Part shown: in pieces, positions 9,481 through 21,745 of the stretch | Position numbering within the stretch: the first letter of the stretch is position 1 | Layout: every line of letters begins with the position of its first letter | DNA from: Eutreptiella sp. 'Long Island Sound 2002' | Taxonomy: Eukaryota > Euglenozoa > Euglenophyceae > Eutreptiales > Eutreptiaceae | DNA length: 64,000 bases | Assembly (NCBI GenBank): GCA_964036045.1 | Contig: OZ038381.1 | Coordinates: 131,261,708-131,325,707, forward strand | Reading direction: 5' to 3' | The notes under the pieces: generated by a model | Seen by the model: only the letters and a program-made list of their open reading frames with translations | Database searches by the model: none | Told to the model about the DNA's origin: nothing | Program-made: the position numbers and the translations under genes

Positions 9481-12468
9481 TGACGCGTTTCCTTGGGGGG
9501 CCGGCCACGGGACGCTGCGGTGACACGCACAGGTGAGCAGGCAGGCAAAGCACTACGCTCACAAGGGCATCAATACGCTCGTGTCATGTGACAAAGCGTT
9601 TCAGGATCCTTGCCACTCTGCAACAAGGGAACGAAAGTATGTACAGCAACACATCAGGATATGTACACATGGGGTTAAGACCAGACTGGGGTAAGGGCGT
9701 CACAGGACAATAGACACTCAGTCCTAACTCGTATCCCAATTCCAGGTCCGACCCTCCCAGTGGCTGGTGGGGGCGGGGGCTCAAACACAACCCATGCCCT
9801 GCTCAGTCCGGACCCTGAAACCCTGCCCATAAGGGAGGTGTTGCGCCCAGCCACAGGCGAGTTCCTGAAAACCAAGCTGCTCCAAGGCCAACCGACAGTG
9901 GCTCCCTCTGCTCCCCCAGGTACAGGTCCGAACTTCACTCTGAGCCAGAGGAATGGCCCCGCCATTATCTCTCAGGAGTTGGTAGCTGAAAATGGGCTGT
10001 TTCAGCCCAAACTGATATTAGCTCAAAAATTCCCAAAATTGACCCCTCGTCCGGACCCGCCAGAGGTATGGAGGAGGCAACTGACTCTATGCCCTTCGAG
10101 TGAGAACTCTCTGGAGCCCTCACCCAACCTGGTTCCCTCTGAGGTCCTGGCATCAGGGCAACACGGATTCGTCAAGTGGGGTCATGATGCCAAAATCACC
10201 AAAATTGGCGTCATTCCCACGCGTGGCTTGCCCGGCCAGGGCAAGGCCAATGGCACACTGGTTAGGAGGCAGGACCTAGGACTCATATCTGAGTGTACAA
10301 TTTGAAATTAGGTCCGGGATCTCTGTGGGCATAGAGATATGGGGCCGCCAATTGACCACACGGGGGGTTTAAATTGGGGTCCCAAAAAGGGGTCATTTGG
10401 GCTGCCTGGAATGAGCCAAAATTCGGGGTGCTCCCAATAGTATATCTCCACGCCAGCTTGGAGATCAGATCCGCCATTCCATACGCGATCCACCAGGAGT
10501 CCAACAGAGACTCCCATGACCTTGGCTATATAAAATTTTCCCATGTCACTCGGCGTGGTGATGATCCCAATTGGGTCCACAAATGCCAAAATGGCAAAAT
10601 TGCCCACACTCACTTTGGGCTAGCACCTTAACGAAGGTTGCTCCGCTTCGCCCACGTGGTGTGTGAACCATGGGGACCAATATACATAACACCCATGTCA
10701 TATATGGTCCATTGGTCCATGCGTCCGGCGTGCACGGGTGGGCTGAACATAGTGCACGGCGGGCAGCAAAAGTGGAAAATTGCTCAAAATGGCCAAAAAT
10801 GCGCACACTAATGGTTAAGGCAAATGAGGCACATGCCCGACTTGGACCGGAGTGTGCCATAGGATTAGTGTCAAGTCATATTTGTCCAACATATCTTTTG
10901 GGCGTCGCCCAACTCCTCCGGTTTTGGGAATGGCAGGGTCGCCAAGTGAGCCCATGATTTGGGATAGTCCCAAATTGCCAACATGGCGGCCACGGAACAC
11001 CAAGCCCAAGAGGAGTTAATCGCCGGGTTCAAGATATGTTGGGCACCGAAGTATGTACCCATATAACATACTTGGGTCATGATGTCAATTGAGCGCAACG
11101 TTGAGATACACGGTCGCCACTTGACATCATGACGGGCCAAAAACGGCAAAATTGGCACAGAGATACACAAAAGTGCCTTGAAAGGTGCACAATTATATTA
11201 TAATATCTTCGGCTTGGATCGTGCAATCAACTAATCTTTCTAAACATAATGACTTGACACCAATGACCTACGATTCCACATATGTGCTCCACTTGGGGCG
11301 CTTTGAAAGGTTACGAGCGCTGCTCCCCAAGTGGGCACATGAAAATATGGAAAATTGCAAAACACACACCTTGCTCCCAACGCATCGCTTCGGGATCGCC
11401 ACACAAGCTTCCCTTCACAAAGGTTAGGCTTGCATTTGATCGTAGGGAGTATGGAGAAAGGGGCCTGCACAATATGAGGTCCATTGGCGGGTTTGGCTTG
11501 GAGCGATTGACCCGCCAAATGGGCACGCAACACAACACAAGGCACATACTCCATATTGCCCAAAAAGGTGGCTCCCCCCACGATATGTCATGCCCCTCCA
11601 AGAGGATAACTTTGTGTCAATCGCTCATAGGAACTCAAAGAGAGTTCCTATGCAACACCAACACTCGTGCGCTACCCTCGAAAGTTATCCTAACGCACGC
11701 AATATCATGGCCAAAGAGTTACAACGCAAACTCTACCCTCTTGACCATGATCCATTACGCTAGCGCGCACGTGTGGAGACGCAAGGCATATAAAGCTTCT
11801 CAAATTACGTCAGGAGTATTGTAAATACATCCCACGTTTCTTTTTTGTCATTCCTCGCAAGCGGCACGAGATATGACCCTCACAAGTGGCCTCACGAATC
11901 AACTTTGTTTTGCCCATATCTCTAAGACAAATGGAGGGCAAGACAAAAGGAAAGTTGATTCGTGCATAGGGAAGCACGTAGGTCCACTCGAAAGAGGTCA
12001 AATCAAGTGCGGGGATGTCGAAGTCGAAAATCAGATTTGGACATCCTGAAAAATTCTGATTAAGGTTGCGAGTATAGAATGTGAAAATTGCGGATGCATC
12101 AATGCAGTTCCTGAAGACTTTAGAGCCTTCGTCACGGATAGCGCTAGAATTTCCATTATTAACAGTTAAACTGGCGGTTACGCTAAAGTCGCGAGCTATC
12201 CGCCAGCTGTCAAAACAGTGAATATCAGAACGGAAGCGTAAAAATTGACGGAAAGGATGTGAAAATAAGACCCTGTTGATTCCTGATATTCTGATATATA
12301 AATCTCCGCTGGCGGTGCATCGGTTGCCGATGCGGGGCTTCACGGCACGGAACACGCTCCCGCCGGGCTCGCACCGGGCGTCAACGGGCGCCTTCCGTAC
12401 TTGGGGTTAGTCGACCGGAGACCGGTTGTATGCCGTAACCTAGCCATGGGGGTCTAGGTACCGCTTCA
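9481..12468 (-). repeat. E2 3' LTR
   Basis: 2,988 bp, starting TGACGCG and ending CCGCTTCA, nearly collinear with 23617-26513. The main difference is a block of about 70 bp (near 10259-10329) absent from the 5' copy. It shares a section of several hundred bp with the LTRs of the E1/E3 family near 12000-12310. It contains only short chance open frames. Confidence 0.92.
12276..12306 (-). promoter_or_regulatory. Candidate LTR core promoter block (E2 3' LTR)
   Basis: A 31-bp block kept in all LTRs of both families. On the minus strand, the transcription direction, it contains ATTTATATAT, a TATA-like box, about 170 bp from the LTR 5' end. The promoter role is inferred. Confidence 0.4.
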
Positions 12469-12478
12469 CCCCCCTCCT
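12469..12478 (-). other. E2 polypurine tract
   Basis: On the minus strand AGGAGGGGGG lies directly before the 3' LTR terminus TGAAGCGG. It is the expected primer for plus-strand DNA synthesis and fixes the element's orientation. Confidence 0.85.
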
Positions 12479-13928
12479 TAGAGCAAACCCTGGGGGGCCC
12501 TCGATAACACCCAAGCATGGCAGCGGGTACCCAGGACCATCCCTTGAAGGGGGGGTGTCACATCCTCACTTCAGGCTGATTCGCAGGTTAGGCTCCAAAC
12601 TCCACAGTAAGTCAGGTATAGTGCTGTAGAGTCTTGTAACTTCAAGTATAGTATCAAGTATCAAGTCCCGGGTCCTGGCGGCGATTGTTCGGCATCCAAA
12701 GGACCCGTTAACCCATACCAGGCGCACCGGGTGCCGGCTGCTACGGTCACCACCACAGTGGCAGTGGCATACACAGCCAACATGGGCGTCACACGACGAC
12801 CGAGGTGGTCCCACAGGTCGAGAGCGACCACAAAGATCCATCAGGCTACCCCAAGCTTCCCAAGGCCCGCCGACTGGGGAGAGTCCCCACGGGTCCTTCC
12901 TCGGGCGCACCATGTCCATATCCATACGACGCGAGTCCAGAGTAGTACAGCCGAACGAGCTCCTCCTTAAGGGATCGGGCATCAAGGCCGTCTTTTCCCT
13001 CGCCCTATTACCACGAAGGCCATACATGAGGGAGTCCTCATGCAGTGTGGGCGGAGGCGTCGACTCCTCAAACCACCAGTTTACCAGGCAGACTGACCGA
13101 GGTCAGGAGCACCGGAGGCCGCCATCCGACTGCAAGTGCGTCTGCGAGTCGGTAGGCTCACACTGGGACTGACAGTGGCGAACCGCTGGGAGTGTAGTCA
13201 GGCAACTGGGCTTCCCGCCTGGCGCCTTCAGGATCTCCACACATCACAGCGAATAGGGCACACGGTATCACAGGCACTCAAACAGAAGAATATGTACTTA
13301 GGTACTGGTCCAGACTGGACCATATGTAAGAACATGTAAACGGCGACTCAGGGCGCCTTTGTAGTCGATTCCGTGAAAAACAGTCCACACTCAGTAATAG
13401 GCTGACATACAGATGCACACATCCTGGAGAGGCGGAAAAGCAAAACAAGCGGTGCAAAGAGGCGTGTAAACACACTCTGGACAGAGCGCCAAACCACGCC
13501 CCGGTTAGGATAAGGCAATGCAGGAGGGTGGACAGGAAAACGCCTGAGTTCAGGCCATATATAGTCTCGAGACACACGTCGACTGGTCTGGATTCCGCAA
13601 GTGCCATGGAACCAGACCACACAGCAAAACAAATTGCAATGCCGATGACAGCGGCATCCGTTGCGCAACGTCGTATGGGCTTCAAGGCCCCAAGAGCTCA
13701 GAAATATGAAGGTCAGTCGCCCTACCTGGTTTCCCAAGGATTCAGCAGGGGGGGGAGTGACGAATAGAGGTGAAGAGAGGGGCCGTCCTCCTCTGGATTC
13801 AGCAGGGGGGGGTATATGGCCACTCTGATGGCAGGTCACCGGAAGATGGAAGAGAGCAAGCAAGTAAGGGACGATCCGTCGGCCTCACAAGCGCTCATAA
13901 TTCATCAGGGGAGAGCTCAGGGCGCTGA
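12479..13928 (-). other. E2 3' untranslated region
   Basis: About 1.45 kb between the chromodomain stop and the polypurine tract. I recognise no protein in either strand. The only structure noted is a direct repeat of GGATTCAGCAGGGGGG starting at 13738 and 13795. Why this UTR is almost four times longer than in E1/E3 is unclear; an old insertion is possible. Confidence 0.55.
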
Positions 13929-14561
13929 TCAGGCACCCCTGGCTGCAATCGCCCGGGTGAGTGCTGCCAAGTCCAAGACATGGCTCTTGGTCTTCTGCTT
14001 GCGGATGTACTCCATGAAGGGAGTATTGACCCGCGGCACGAACGAGGAGACGGGTTCCCAGGTGTCGTGGGACAGCCCATAGCCTCGCCAACGAACCTTG
14101 AACTCCAGACCTCGAGGTGCCGAGGCTTTTGGACGCTGAGCAAGGATCTTCTCGACTGTGTAGTCGTCCTGCTCAGCATAGTCATCATCCGAATCAGCCT
14201 CATGTGCGGCATAGCTCAGGGACACATGTTGGCCACAGAGGTCGGGTTCCCGCACACGGAGTTGACTCTCGTGGCGCTCCTGGAACTGTCCGTGACCCAC
14301 CTTGATGCGGTAGGTGTCCTCACCAATCCTGCGGACCACCTCTCCGGGTGTGAACCAGGTTTTGGTGCGGTGGGTGCCCATAGGGCGGGGTCTGATCACC
14401 CACACCGGGTCTCCCACCCTGAACCTCTGCGCTGTCGAGCTCGGGGCGGACTTCTGACGCTCAGCATGCTCCTTCTCGAGCTGCTGGCGGATGTCCCGCG
14501 CCGTTTGCTCTTGCCGCGCGAAGAATTCCTTGGCATCCATAGCCATGCCATCACCAGACAA
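13929..14561 (-). pseudogene. E2 integrase C-terminal domain and chromodomain
   Basis: About 210 codons. First an integrase C-terminal region (EFFARQEQTARDIRQQLEKE helix, then RFRVGDPVWVIRPRP and GEVVRRIGEDTYRIKVG), then an acidic linker, then a complete chromodomain: YTVEKILAQRPKASAP, EFKVRWRGYG, HDTWEPVSSF. The aromatic residues expected in a methyl-lysine cage (Y, W, W) are present. It is separated from the integrase core by a frameshift near 14.55 kb. In the intact element it would be the C-terminus of the integrase and bias insertion toward histone-marked chromatin. Confidence 0.88.
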
Positions 14562-16318
14562 GGGAAGTCCCCTACCAAGGGGGTCCCTGCCGAACAGAAC
14601 TGATGAGGGGACAAACCGCCCGGAGTGGGGGTGTCATGATGGGCCTTCAGAGCAGGCCACATTTCCTCAAACCAGTTCCAATGTGGATTGGTGATGTGGA
14701 TCTTGCGCAGCTTCTCGAACAGCTGCAGTCCAGCCACTTCAGCACGGCCGTTAGACCGGCTGAGATAGGCGACGCTCTTGGCGTGACGTATTCTCATGAG
14801 GGAACACATAGCCTTGAACCAGCCACCAGTAGACTGGGGCCCTCGGTCACTGCAAATGGTGCGGAGGATGTCAAAGACGGTCAGCCAATGACGAATCATC
14901 ATGACTGCCACTTCCTTGGCAAGCACCCCCTTTTTGGGTGCCGGAACGGCCACAACGTAGCTGCTGTGGCGGTCCACACAGAGAACCACACAGTCGAAGG
15001 TCTCCTTGCCAATGTGCACTTCGGGCATGGAGAAGACGTCCATGGCCACGCTCTCCATGGGCTGGTCAGGAACCGGGGTCCATTGGGCTTCCCCCTTGAC
15101 GTTCCGGTTATCGGGATTGCAGGCCTGGCAGACCGAGCAACCTTTCCTGACCTTCTTGATGGCGGTGTAGAGAACGATGTGGTCGATCTCGAACCGGCGC
15201 TGCATGTCAAGGGCTTGCTTCTTGACCCCTGGGTGCAGCATGTGGTGGTGCCAAGCTTCACAAAGCTCGAGCACTCGGGACTCCGGTACTAGCAGCTTAC
15301 CATTCCGGTAGAGCTTGCCAACTTCCTCAGTCAGCCCCTTTGGCCACTTCTGCCCGTCATCAGGGTCGGTCACAGCCCTATACTCGGCCGCAAAGGCCTC
15401 AGACTTGGCGTATTCGTCGGTCCAGTCGTCCTGGAGGCAAGACTCCGGGAAGAGGTGCTTGTCGGACTCAGCTCCCTCAGGGGCGAGTACACTGACCGCT
15501 CTGCTCACCCTCGACGCGAGGGGGGCATCCGCAGCCATGACGACGAAGCATTTAACACCCTCCTCCTCCATCAGGCGCTCCATTTCGATGTTCCTCTTGG
15601 CTTCAGCGGTCTCAGCCTCATCGCCATAGGCAGAGATAACCGTCATGCCCTTGCTGGCGGGATAGGCCCACCTGCTGAGACAGTCCGCCACGGTGTTATC
15701 CTTTCCAGGAATATACACAACCGTAATGTCGAACTTGGCCAAGGTCTCATGCCATCTTGCCCGTCGGGAGGCGGGACCTGAGGGGGTGTCCACGTGCTCC
15801 TTGTGCCACGACTGCAGACTCTGATGGTCGGTGCAGACGGTGACGGGATGGTGGGCTATGTACCCAGCCCATTTCCTGAGAGCCATGACGATGGCATACG
15901 CCTCCTTTTCACGGGGTGTCCACGTCCGTCTCTGGCCTTCCGCCAGGACTCGGCTCCAGAAGGCCACGGGCACGTGCCTCCCGTCGTCAAGCACTTGCTC
16001 CAACACAGCGCCAATGGCGTAGTCGGAAGCGTCGGTGCGCAGGACGAACCCTCGGTCGGGATCCACGAGGTGCAGACCCACTGCGGATAGCAGCGCCTGC
16101 TTCATCCCCTCAAAGGCACGGTCGGACTCAGCTGTCCAGACCAGAGCCTTCTTGGACCCCTTCTTGGTCTCCTCTCGGTTGCCCTTGAGCATGGTCGTCA
16201 TGGGGGCTGCATACTCGGCATACATTTTGATATACCCCGAGTAGTAGCTGCAGAACCCCAGATACGCCCGTAGCTCAGAGACCGTTTTGGGCTTTTCCCA
16301 GTGCTCAATCGCAGCCAC
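14396..16318 (-). pseudogene. E2 RT thumb, RNase H and integrase core
   Basis: About 640 codons. Order: RT thumb (AAIEHWEKPKTVSELRAYLG), RNase H with RTDASDYAIGAVLEQ, REKEAYAIVMAL, TDHQSLQSW and DCLSRWAYPA, a linker, integrase zinc-binding region (HHHMLHPG ending CSVCQAC), then the core with MDVFSMPEV, CSDRGPQS and SRSNGRAEVAG. All three core acidic residues (D, D, E) are kept. The frame is lost near 14.55 kb, where the C-terminal part moves into another frame, and it joins the RT palm by another frameshift near 16.33 kb. The catalytic machinery looks less damaged than in E1 or E4. Confidence 0.9.
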
Positions 16319-18531
16319 CTTGCCAGGTATGGGCTTTCGCTGCCCGTTCCCGCTACGTGGCCAGCGAAGACCACCTCGCTTACCGCAATGGTGGCCTTGT
16401 CACTGCTGCCCGTGAGTTTGTGCCGAACCAGAAGGTCGAGCACTCGAGTGACGTCCCTTTCATGTGCCTCCAGGAGCTCCTCGTAGCTCATACTGGGGTC
16501 CCCGGACGCGATGATCACGTCGTCCACGAAGGGGTCCGCACAGTCGCGCACCGGCTCAAGCAGGTTCTCCAGCATCTGCTGAAAAGCCGCATTGCCGTTG
16601 GTAACGCCCATGGGCATCACCTTCCACTGGAGAGGTCCAAGTGGGGTGCTCATGGCTGTGCAGGCACGGGACTCCTCGGCGAGAGGCATCTGATGATAAC
16701 CATGTTTCAGGTCAATCACCGTGAAGATCCTCCGCCGGTGTTGCTTTTGCAGCATGTCCTCAATGAGGGGCAGCGTATAGCTGTCGTGCTGCGTTAGGGC
16801 GTTCACCCCGCGGTAGTCGACCACGAGCCGCCACTCACCGGCAACCTTCTTGGGGACGACGAAGGACGGAGAGGCCCATTCAGAGTGGCACGGCTCGAGC
16901 CAGCCTCTCTGGATGAAGTCACGGAGGATCTTCTCCATGGCCTCTTTCCTTTCGCCCCTCAGGGCAAACTCCCGGTGACAATACACACGGGGGTCCTGCT
17001 TCAGTCGTATCTTGGCCTCGCCATACGGTCCACGCACCGGTGGGGGAAACACAGGCTTACCGCTGAAGAAGGTATCACCATACTTCTGCTTCAGCCTGGC
17101 CCTCAATGCCTGAATCTTGGGGCAATCATCGGACTCCGCCTTGGCTTTTCCGGGCACCTGGACCACGGAGCTTACTTGAGGGGTAGCTACTCCGCTCGCT
17201 TTCGGCTCAGGTGGTCTTCCCAGGTAGCCCAAAGGGCCATCTCTGGTCTTGCCTCGGAATAGATCGCCGTAGGTGGGTGGGTTACCCCCAATTGGCTCCT
17301 CCTGGCTGGATAGGTGGTCCAGCACCCTCTGCACGAAGGTGTTCCCGTCATAGGAACCAGAGACGATCGAGTCCACTTCCCACCAGGCTTTGTCCTGGCC
17401 TTTGCCCTCACGCTGGTTTCCCCAGTCGTGAAAGGGCTGATCCATATACCCCTGAACCAGATCCCACTCCTCTTCAGTGAGGGGGTCTTCCGATTCCGAT
17501 TCTTCGATGTCAACAGGGGGGACCGCAAAGCATTGCCACCATGGCTCCGCTATGATGGGGTTGACACACACGAAGTCCGTGGCGTCGGCCTGATCAAGGC
17601 CCCCATCCACATAGTGGAATTCCGTTGGCCATATCTGGGGTGGCATGGGCTGTCCCTTAGCGTCCTGATAGACACTCTCTGAAGCCGGTAGCACGACCTT
17701 GTTTAAGGTCATGTTGGTCAATGAGGCTACCCAATGTCGGGTACTTTCCTCCTCGGTGCATCCCATAGGAACAACCAGCACTGCCTTGGAGCGGTCCTTG
17801 CGAATCTTCGCTATCGCTCTTGGAATGTCCCATCGAGGGCAATGGATCCACATCAAGCCCTGATGCGGACCCCAGTGCTTCTTCCACGCGGAGTCCTGTG
17901 CGCTCCAGTACTTCTCACATACCCGAAGATGGGCGGAGGTTCCTGAAGAGAACGCATCCAGGGCCAGATCCGACGCTCCCAGGTCCGCGACCACTCGGTT
18001 CGCCACTTCCGGCATTACGCCGTACTCCTGGTTTGCTGGCCCAGTGGGCTCAGTGTCCAGCGCGGCCACTTCGAGCCGATTGCGTTCGGGGTGGATCCAT
18101 TGGCATTCCATATGGTGCTCAGGTGACGAAAGCCACGAGAGCTGGTCGTCCTGGTACAGGGTCATGGAGGCTTGGGCCGGGAGAACGCCTGAGTCCGTCT
18201 CCATCATGAAGTCGTATCCAACGATCATGTCCCAGTCCATCTCGGCCTCGTAGAAGCGACCGTGCAGGAGGATTTCCTTACCGAGGTCTGGGCGGCTCAG
18301 CTCACGATGGTTCACGAACTGCAGCCCGATGGCCGCTTCCTTCGTGCCTCCCACCATGTACTGGCCGTTCGCCACCTTCAGCCTGACAGGTTTCCGACTG
18401 TCGGTCAGACACTCTGGTGGAAGTAGGCCAGCCTTGACCAAGCTGACTTGAGCTCCCGTGTCGACCAACACGTCGAAAACCTTTTCCACTTCCCCGGACC
18501 TTAAGATGCAACTGCCGCTCGCGACCGACAC
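16198..18531 (-). pseudogene. E2 protease, spacer domain and reverse transcriptase palm
   Basis: About 777 codons; the apparent first codon is not ATG and the true frame enters from upstream by a frameshift. Protease: FDVLVDTGAQVSLV with DTG near residue 26. Spacer domain at about 17975-17730 bp: LALDAFSSGT, CEKYWSAQDSAWKKHWG, AVLVVPMG. RT: GEWRLVVDYRGVNALTQ, FTVIDLKHGYHQMPL, MPMGVTNGNAAF and DPFVDDVIIASG. After VVFAGHV the product runs out of frame near 16.33 kb. The RT active site is intact. Confidence 0.9.
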
Positions 18532-18847
18532 GGCGCACGGCGTGCAAACTCAGGATCTCTGGCCGTTCCAGAAGCTCAACAAGCGACTGGTGCAGGTCGT
18601 GGACAATGGGCTCAGGCTGCCCATCTGCAGCATCCAGCTGCGGTCCGGGTGATCCTCCGATACTCTCGGAAAGATCTTGTAGTACATCAAACACATTCTT
18701 GGTCGCGAAGGACGGACGGGTGCAAGGGTTCGTGCCTTCACTTGCCCTCACCCCGCCTCCGCGACTGGGTGCCGGACCGGGCCTTCCGCCCGCGGCAGTC
18801 CCCTTGTGCCTATCGACTCCCGACTGGGATGGTTCGGCGCTTCCCAC
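18302..18847 (-). pseudogene. E2 pol N-terminal segment upstream of the protease
   Basis: Its useful part encodes NVFDVLQDLSESIG, LLERPEILSLHAVRRVG and RQLHLKVRG, matching the stretch before the protease in E1/E3 (DVLELHAV, RQLHLKVRV). Near 18490 the frame must shift to reach VFDVLVDTGA. The segment starts about 170 bp after the gag stop in another frame. Confidence 0.75.
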
Positions 18848-19018
18848 GTCACCATCCTGCGACCGCCCTAGCTGGGGCCCTTGGCTGCAGGAGCTCCGCT
18901 AGGGGGCGTCGGTTGTGGAAGGAGGGGAAGTCTCCTCGGCATCAAACTCGTTGACGCCCTTCTTCCTTTCCCTCCTTTCTTTTCTAGTCGTCTTGTTCTT
19001 GTCCTTGTTCTGGTCGTT

Positions 19019-21745
19019 CTAGTTGTTCTCCTTGTTCTTGTTGTCCGACCTGGGGACCCAGTTCTGCTTGATCTCCTGGATCTCCTTGGCCAACTCGGTC
19101 CCCACCGACAACATCAGCTTGGCCAGCTCGTCCTTGTCGACCTCCACTTTGGCTTCCCGGATACCCGCGGGCGCACGCTTCACTGACCCGTGCGCCTTCT
19201 TGTAAGCCTCCGTGTCGGCCTTGTGGACGGGGCATGTTCGGTGGTCATGGTTGAAGCCTTTCTTCCTCCCATAACACACGAAACAGCCCTGCGGGTGAGC
19301 TCGTATGAACTCGCCAAAGGACAGCGGAGGGTCGCCAATGCGGCGAGGGTCCCTCTTCTCCTGCTTCCTCCAACCCTGCTGCAGGGGCTTCCAGTTTCCC
19401 GGTTTGCTCCCCGCGCTCAGGTCTTTGGCCACGAAGGCACAAACGGCCACTTCGGCGGGCTCATCGTCGTCGTCATCGTCGACGAGAGTCTCATCGCCGC
19501 CGGCTCCCGCTGGGTCCATGGCAGCTTCCCCGCCAGGTCCCTCGCCAACGTAGTTGACGTCGCGGTCGCCGGGCCTCAACCCGCGGGTGTGGTGGAGGTT
19601 TCGGTACTCCTTGAGTACTTCCTTGCCAACCCACTCCAGGATCTCGTCGCAGCTCATCCGCGCCGGGATGGCCTGCAGACCGATGGTCTGGCCGCTCAAC
19701 TGGCACTCGTCAAGGCGCCACATCCCGGTCTTCTCGCGATCGCCCGAGACGGTGATGAGGAGAGCGTTCCGCAGGGAGTGCCGTTTGACATCCCGGGCCA
19801 CGTCCTTCCTCGTCCAAGCCACCACGTTCGTATGATACTCTTTGGGGAGCATCATCTTGACCGTGTGGTTGGACTTGGCCCTCTTGGATTCCTCCTTGGT
19901 GACCTTCTTGATCCATGCTTCCGGCAGAATGGAGAGCAGGCGAGCCTGCTCGTCACCCTCGTTCCAATCCTCCACATTGCGGTGGAAGAGGGTGTATTTC
20001 CCTCGGAAGTCACGCCAGTCCCGTAGGCGGATCTCCCGTCCATCATGCTCAAGCTTGATGGACTTCCACCGCTTGGCAGCCACCTGCGGAGGGTCCACCC
20101 GCTCCTGCTCGTTGAGCCACTTCTTGGCTTCCTTGAGGGTCTTGATTTTCCCCTCCTTGGTCGCCACGAAGTATAGCTCTCCGAGCACTTCCGGCAGGCG
20201 GTACCTGAACCGTCTGAAGACATACTTCTCCGCATCAGCGGGATGCAAGTCCTCAGTAACGGTTACCCCCCAATCGTCCAGCTTCTCCAAGAAGCGGTCG
20301 AGGTTGAGGGGGTTGCCGTCGTACATGGGGGGCTTGATGTCCTTCAAGTCTTCCCACACGGCGGCATCCGCGGCCTTAGAGACCATGAACGCCGGCCGCG
20401 AGGTCGACCGAGGTTCCATCTCCTCCATGGAATCCCTGTGGCTACGCCGCGGTTCCTCCATGTACGCTGAACCCAGATGTTCACGCCGTACTCCTTCCAT
20501 GTATGCCTCCTCATCACGGCGCCAGCAGCTGCGTTCAGCGGCCTCCCGTCGTACACCACGCGGCGGGGAAATGTCGAACTCCTCCAGGTCCAGGTCCAGG
20601 TCCTCACCTTCGCCGACATCCCACTCCACGTCTCCTCTGGGGACCTCATCCCTGAGTCCACCATAACGTCCACCAGCCATTGGGATTGGCTCCAGGGCTG
20701 GTGCGGGGCGCCGGGGGCGTACCGGTTTCCGCGGTGGAGCACGGCGGTTGCGGTGCTCCGCGCTGAGCCACTCATCACGCCAATCCCCACTGCCACTGCC
20801 GGGCGGCACGCGCTCGTTGCGGCGGCCCGGGCTGTGGTGAGAGGGGGCGGTGAGAGAGGGGGCACTGGCGCCGGGGCGACTCCTGGGGGCTCCGCCGGGG
20901 GCGTGGGGTCTGCCTGGACCTGGTCCGGGTCCCCAGCCGTCGTCCGACAAGCCAGACTCCAGGGGTGGGTGGTCGCTGCCGACGCTCCCACGGGCTTCCA
21001 GCGCGTCCAGCATCTGCTGCAGGCCGCTGATGACCGTGTTCAGCTGCCTGGTCTCGGCCCTGGCGATGTCCAGCTCTCTCTGCGCGCGCGCGGCGACCTG
21101 GGAGATGCGAGTCATCTCGCCCTTGCCCGTGTCTACCTCGCGCTCGAGGAACTGGACCCTCCTGCGGAGGTAGACAATCCACCGCCAGGTGGTATTTGGG
21201 TCGCCATTCCCTGGTGGGTCGTCAGGGTCCCCAGGGGGTCCTCCAGGAGGGCCTCCGCCGGGTCCGCCCGGTCCAGGGGGTCCTCCCCCGCTCGGTGGTC
21301 CGCCTCCAGGGGGTCCACTTGGTGGGCGTCCTCCAGGGGGTCCTGATGGTCCTCTGCCAGGGGGTCCCGGTGGGTCTCTGCCGGGTCGCCTCGGTGGGTC
21401 CGAGGATGGGCGCTTCTTCGTGATGCCGAAGTCCATGTCGTCATCCTCGTCCATGTCGCCCCACCTGGGCGTCTCGGTGTCGGAAGACTCTGAGCTCCGG
21501 TAGGGAGGAAGGAGGATCCTCATCCTCACCTTCCGGCTCCATGGGGACGTCTCTGCCTCCTCCGCCCGTCCAAGCCACCACTTGGCGATGTCGGCGGCCG
21601 GGTTCATCCCCTGTCGCTGGACCGTCGCTGGCAGCGAAGAAGGGGTCACTGTCGTGGGGGTGTCCGCCCGCTGGCCTCCGTGGCCTCTCGGGGGTCTTCC
21701 CCTTGACCTTCCTCCGTCGATGGGCGGTCGGGCCACTGCTTCCAC
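19019..21745 (-). pseudogene. E2 gag: disordered region, coiled coil, capsid-like domain and zinc knuckle
   Basis: This is the longest gag frame, about 908 codons. From the N-terminus: an acidic stretch (DMDEDDDMDFGITKK), a proline/glycine-rich low-complexity region (about 21390-21190 bp), a probable coiled coil (RRVQFLEREVDTGKGEMTRI and onward), an arginine/proline-rich region, then a capsid-like part starting at IKPPMYDGNPLNLDRFLEK. That motif matches E1/E3 gag (YDGNPSNLDDF). Near the C-terminus is CFVCYGRKKGFNHDHRTC, the same unusual zinc-knuckle form as in E1/E3, then a lysine-rich tail and a stop at 19019-19021. Its real start lies upstream in other frames, so gag is broken. Confidence 0.85.

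Noticed and set aside
8039-9523. Plus-strand open frame of about 494 codons
   Set aside because: Antisense to E1 pol and gag, which have clear motifs on the minus strand, and it runs across the E2 junction.
9760-10305. Plus-strand open frame of about 181 codons, repeated near 23895-24431
   Set aside because: Lies in the two E2 LTRs; the second copy ends differently because of the LTR indel, and no motif is seen.
13700-13815. G-runs after GGATTCAGCA as a second polypurine tract or element end
   Set aside because: They are on the plus strand, opposite to E2 transcription, with no LTR boundary beside them.
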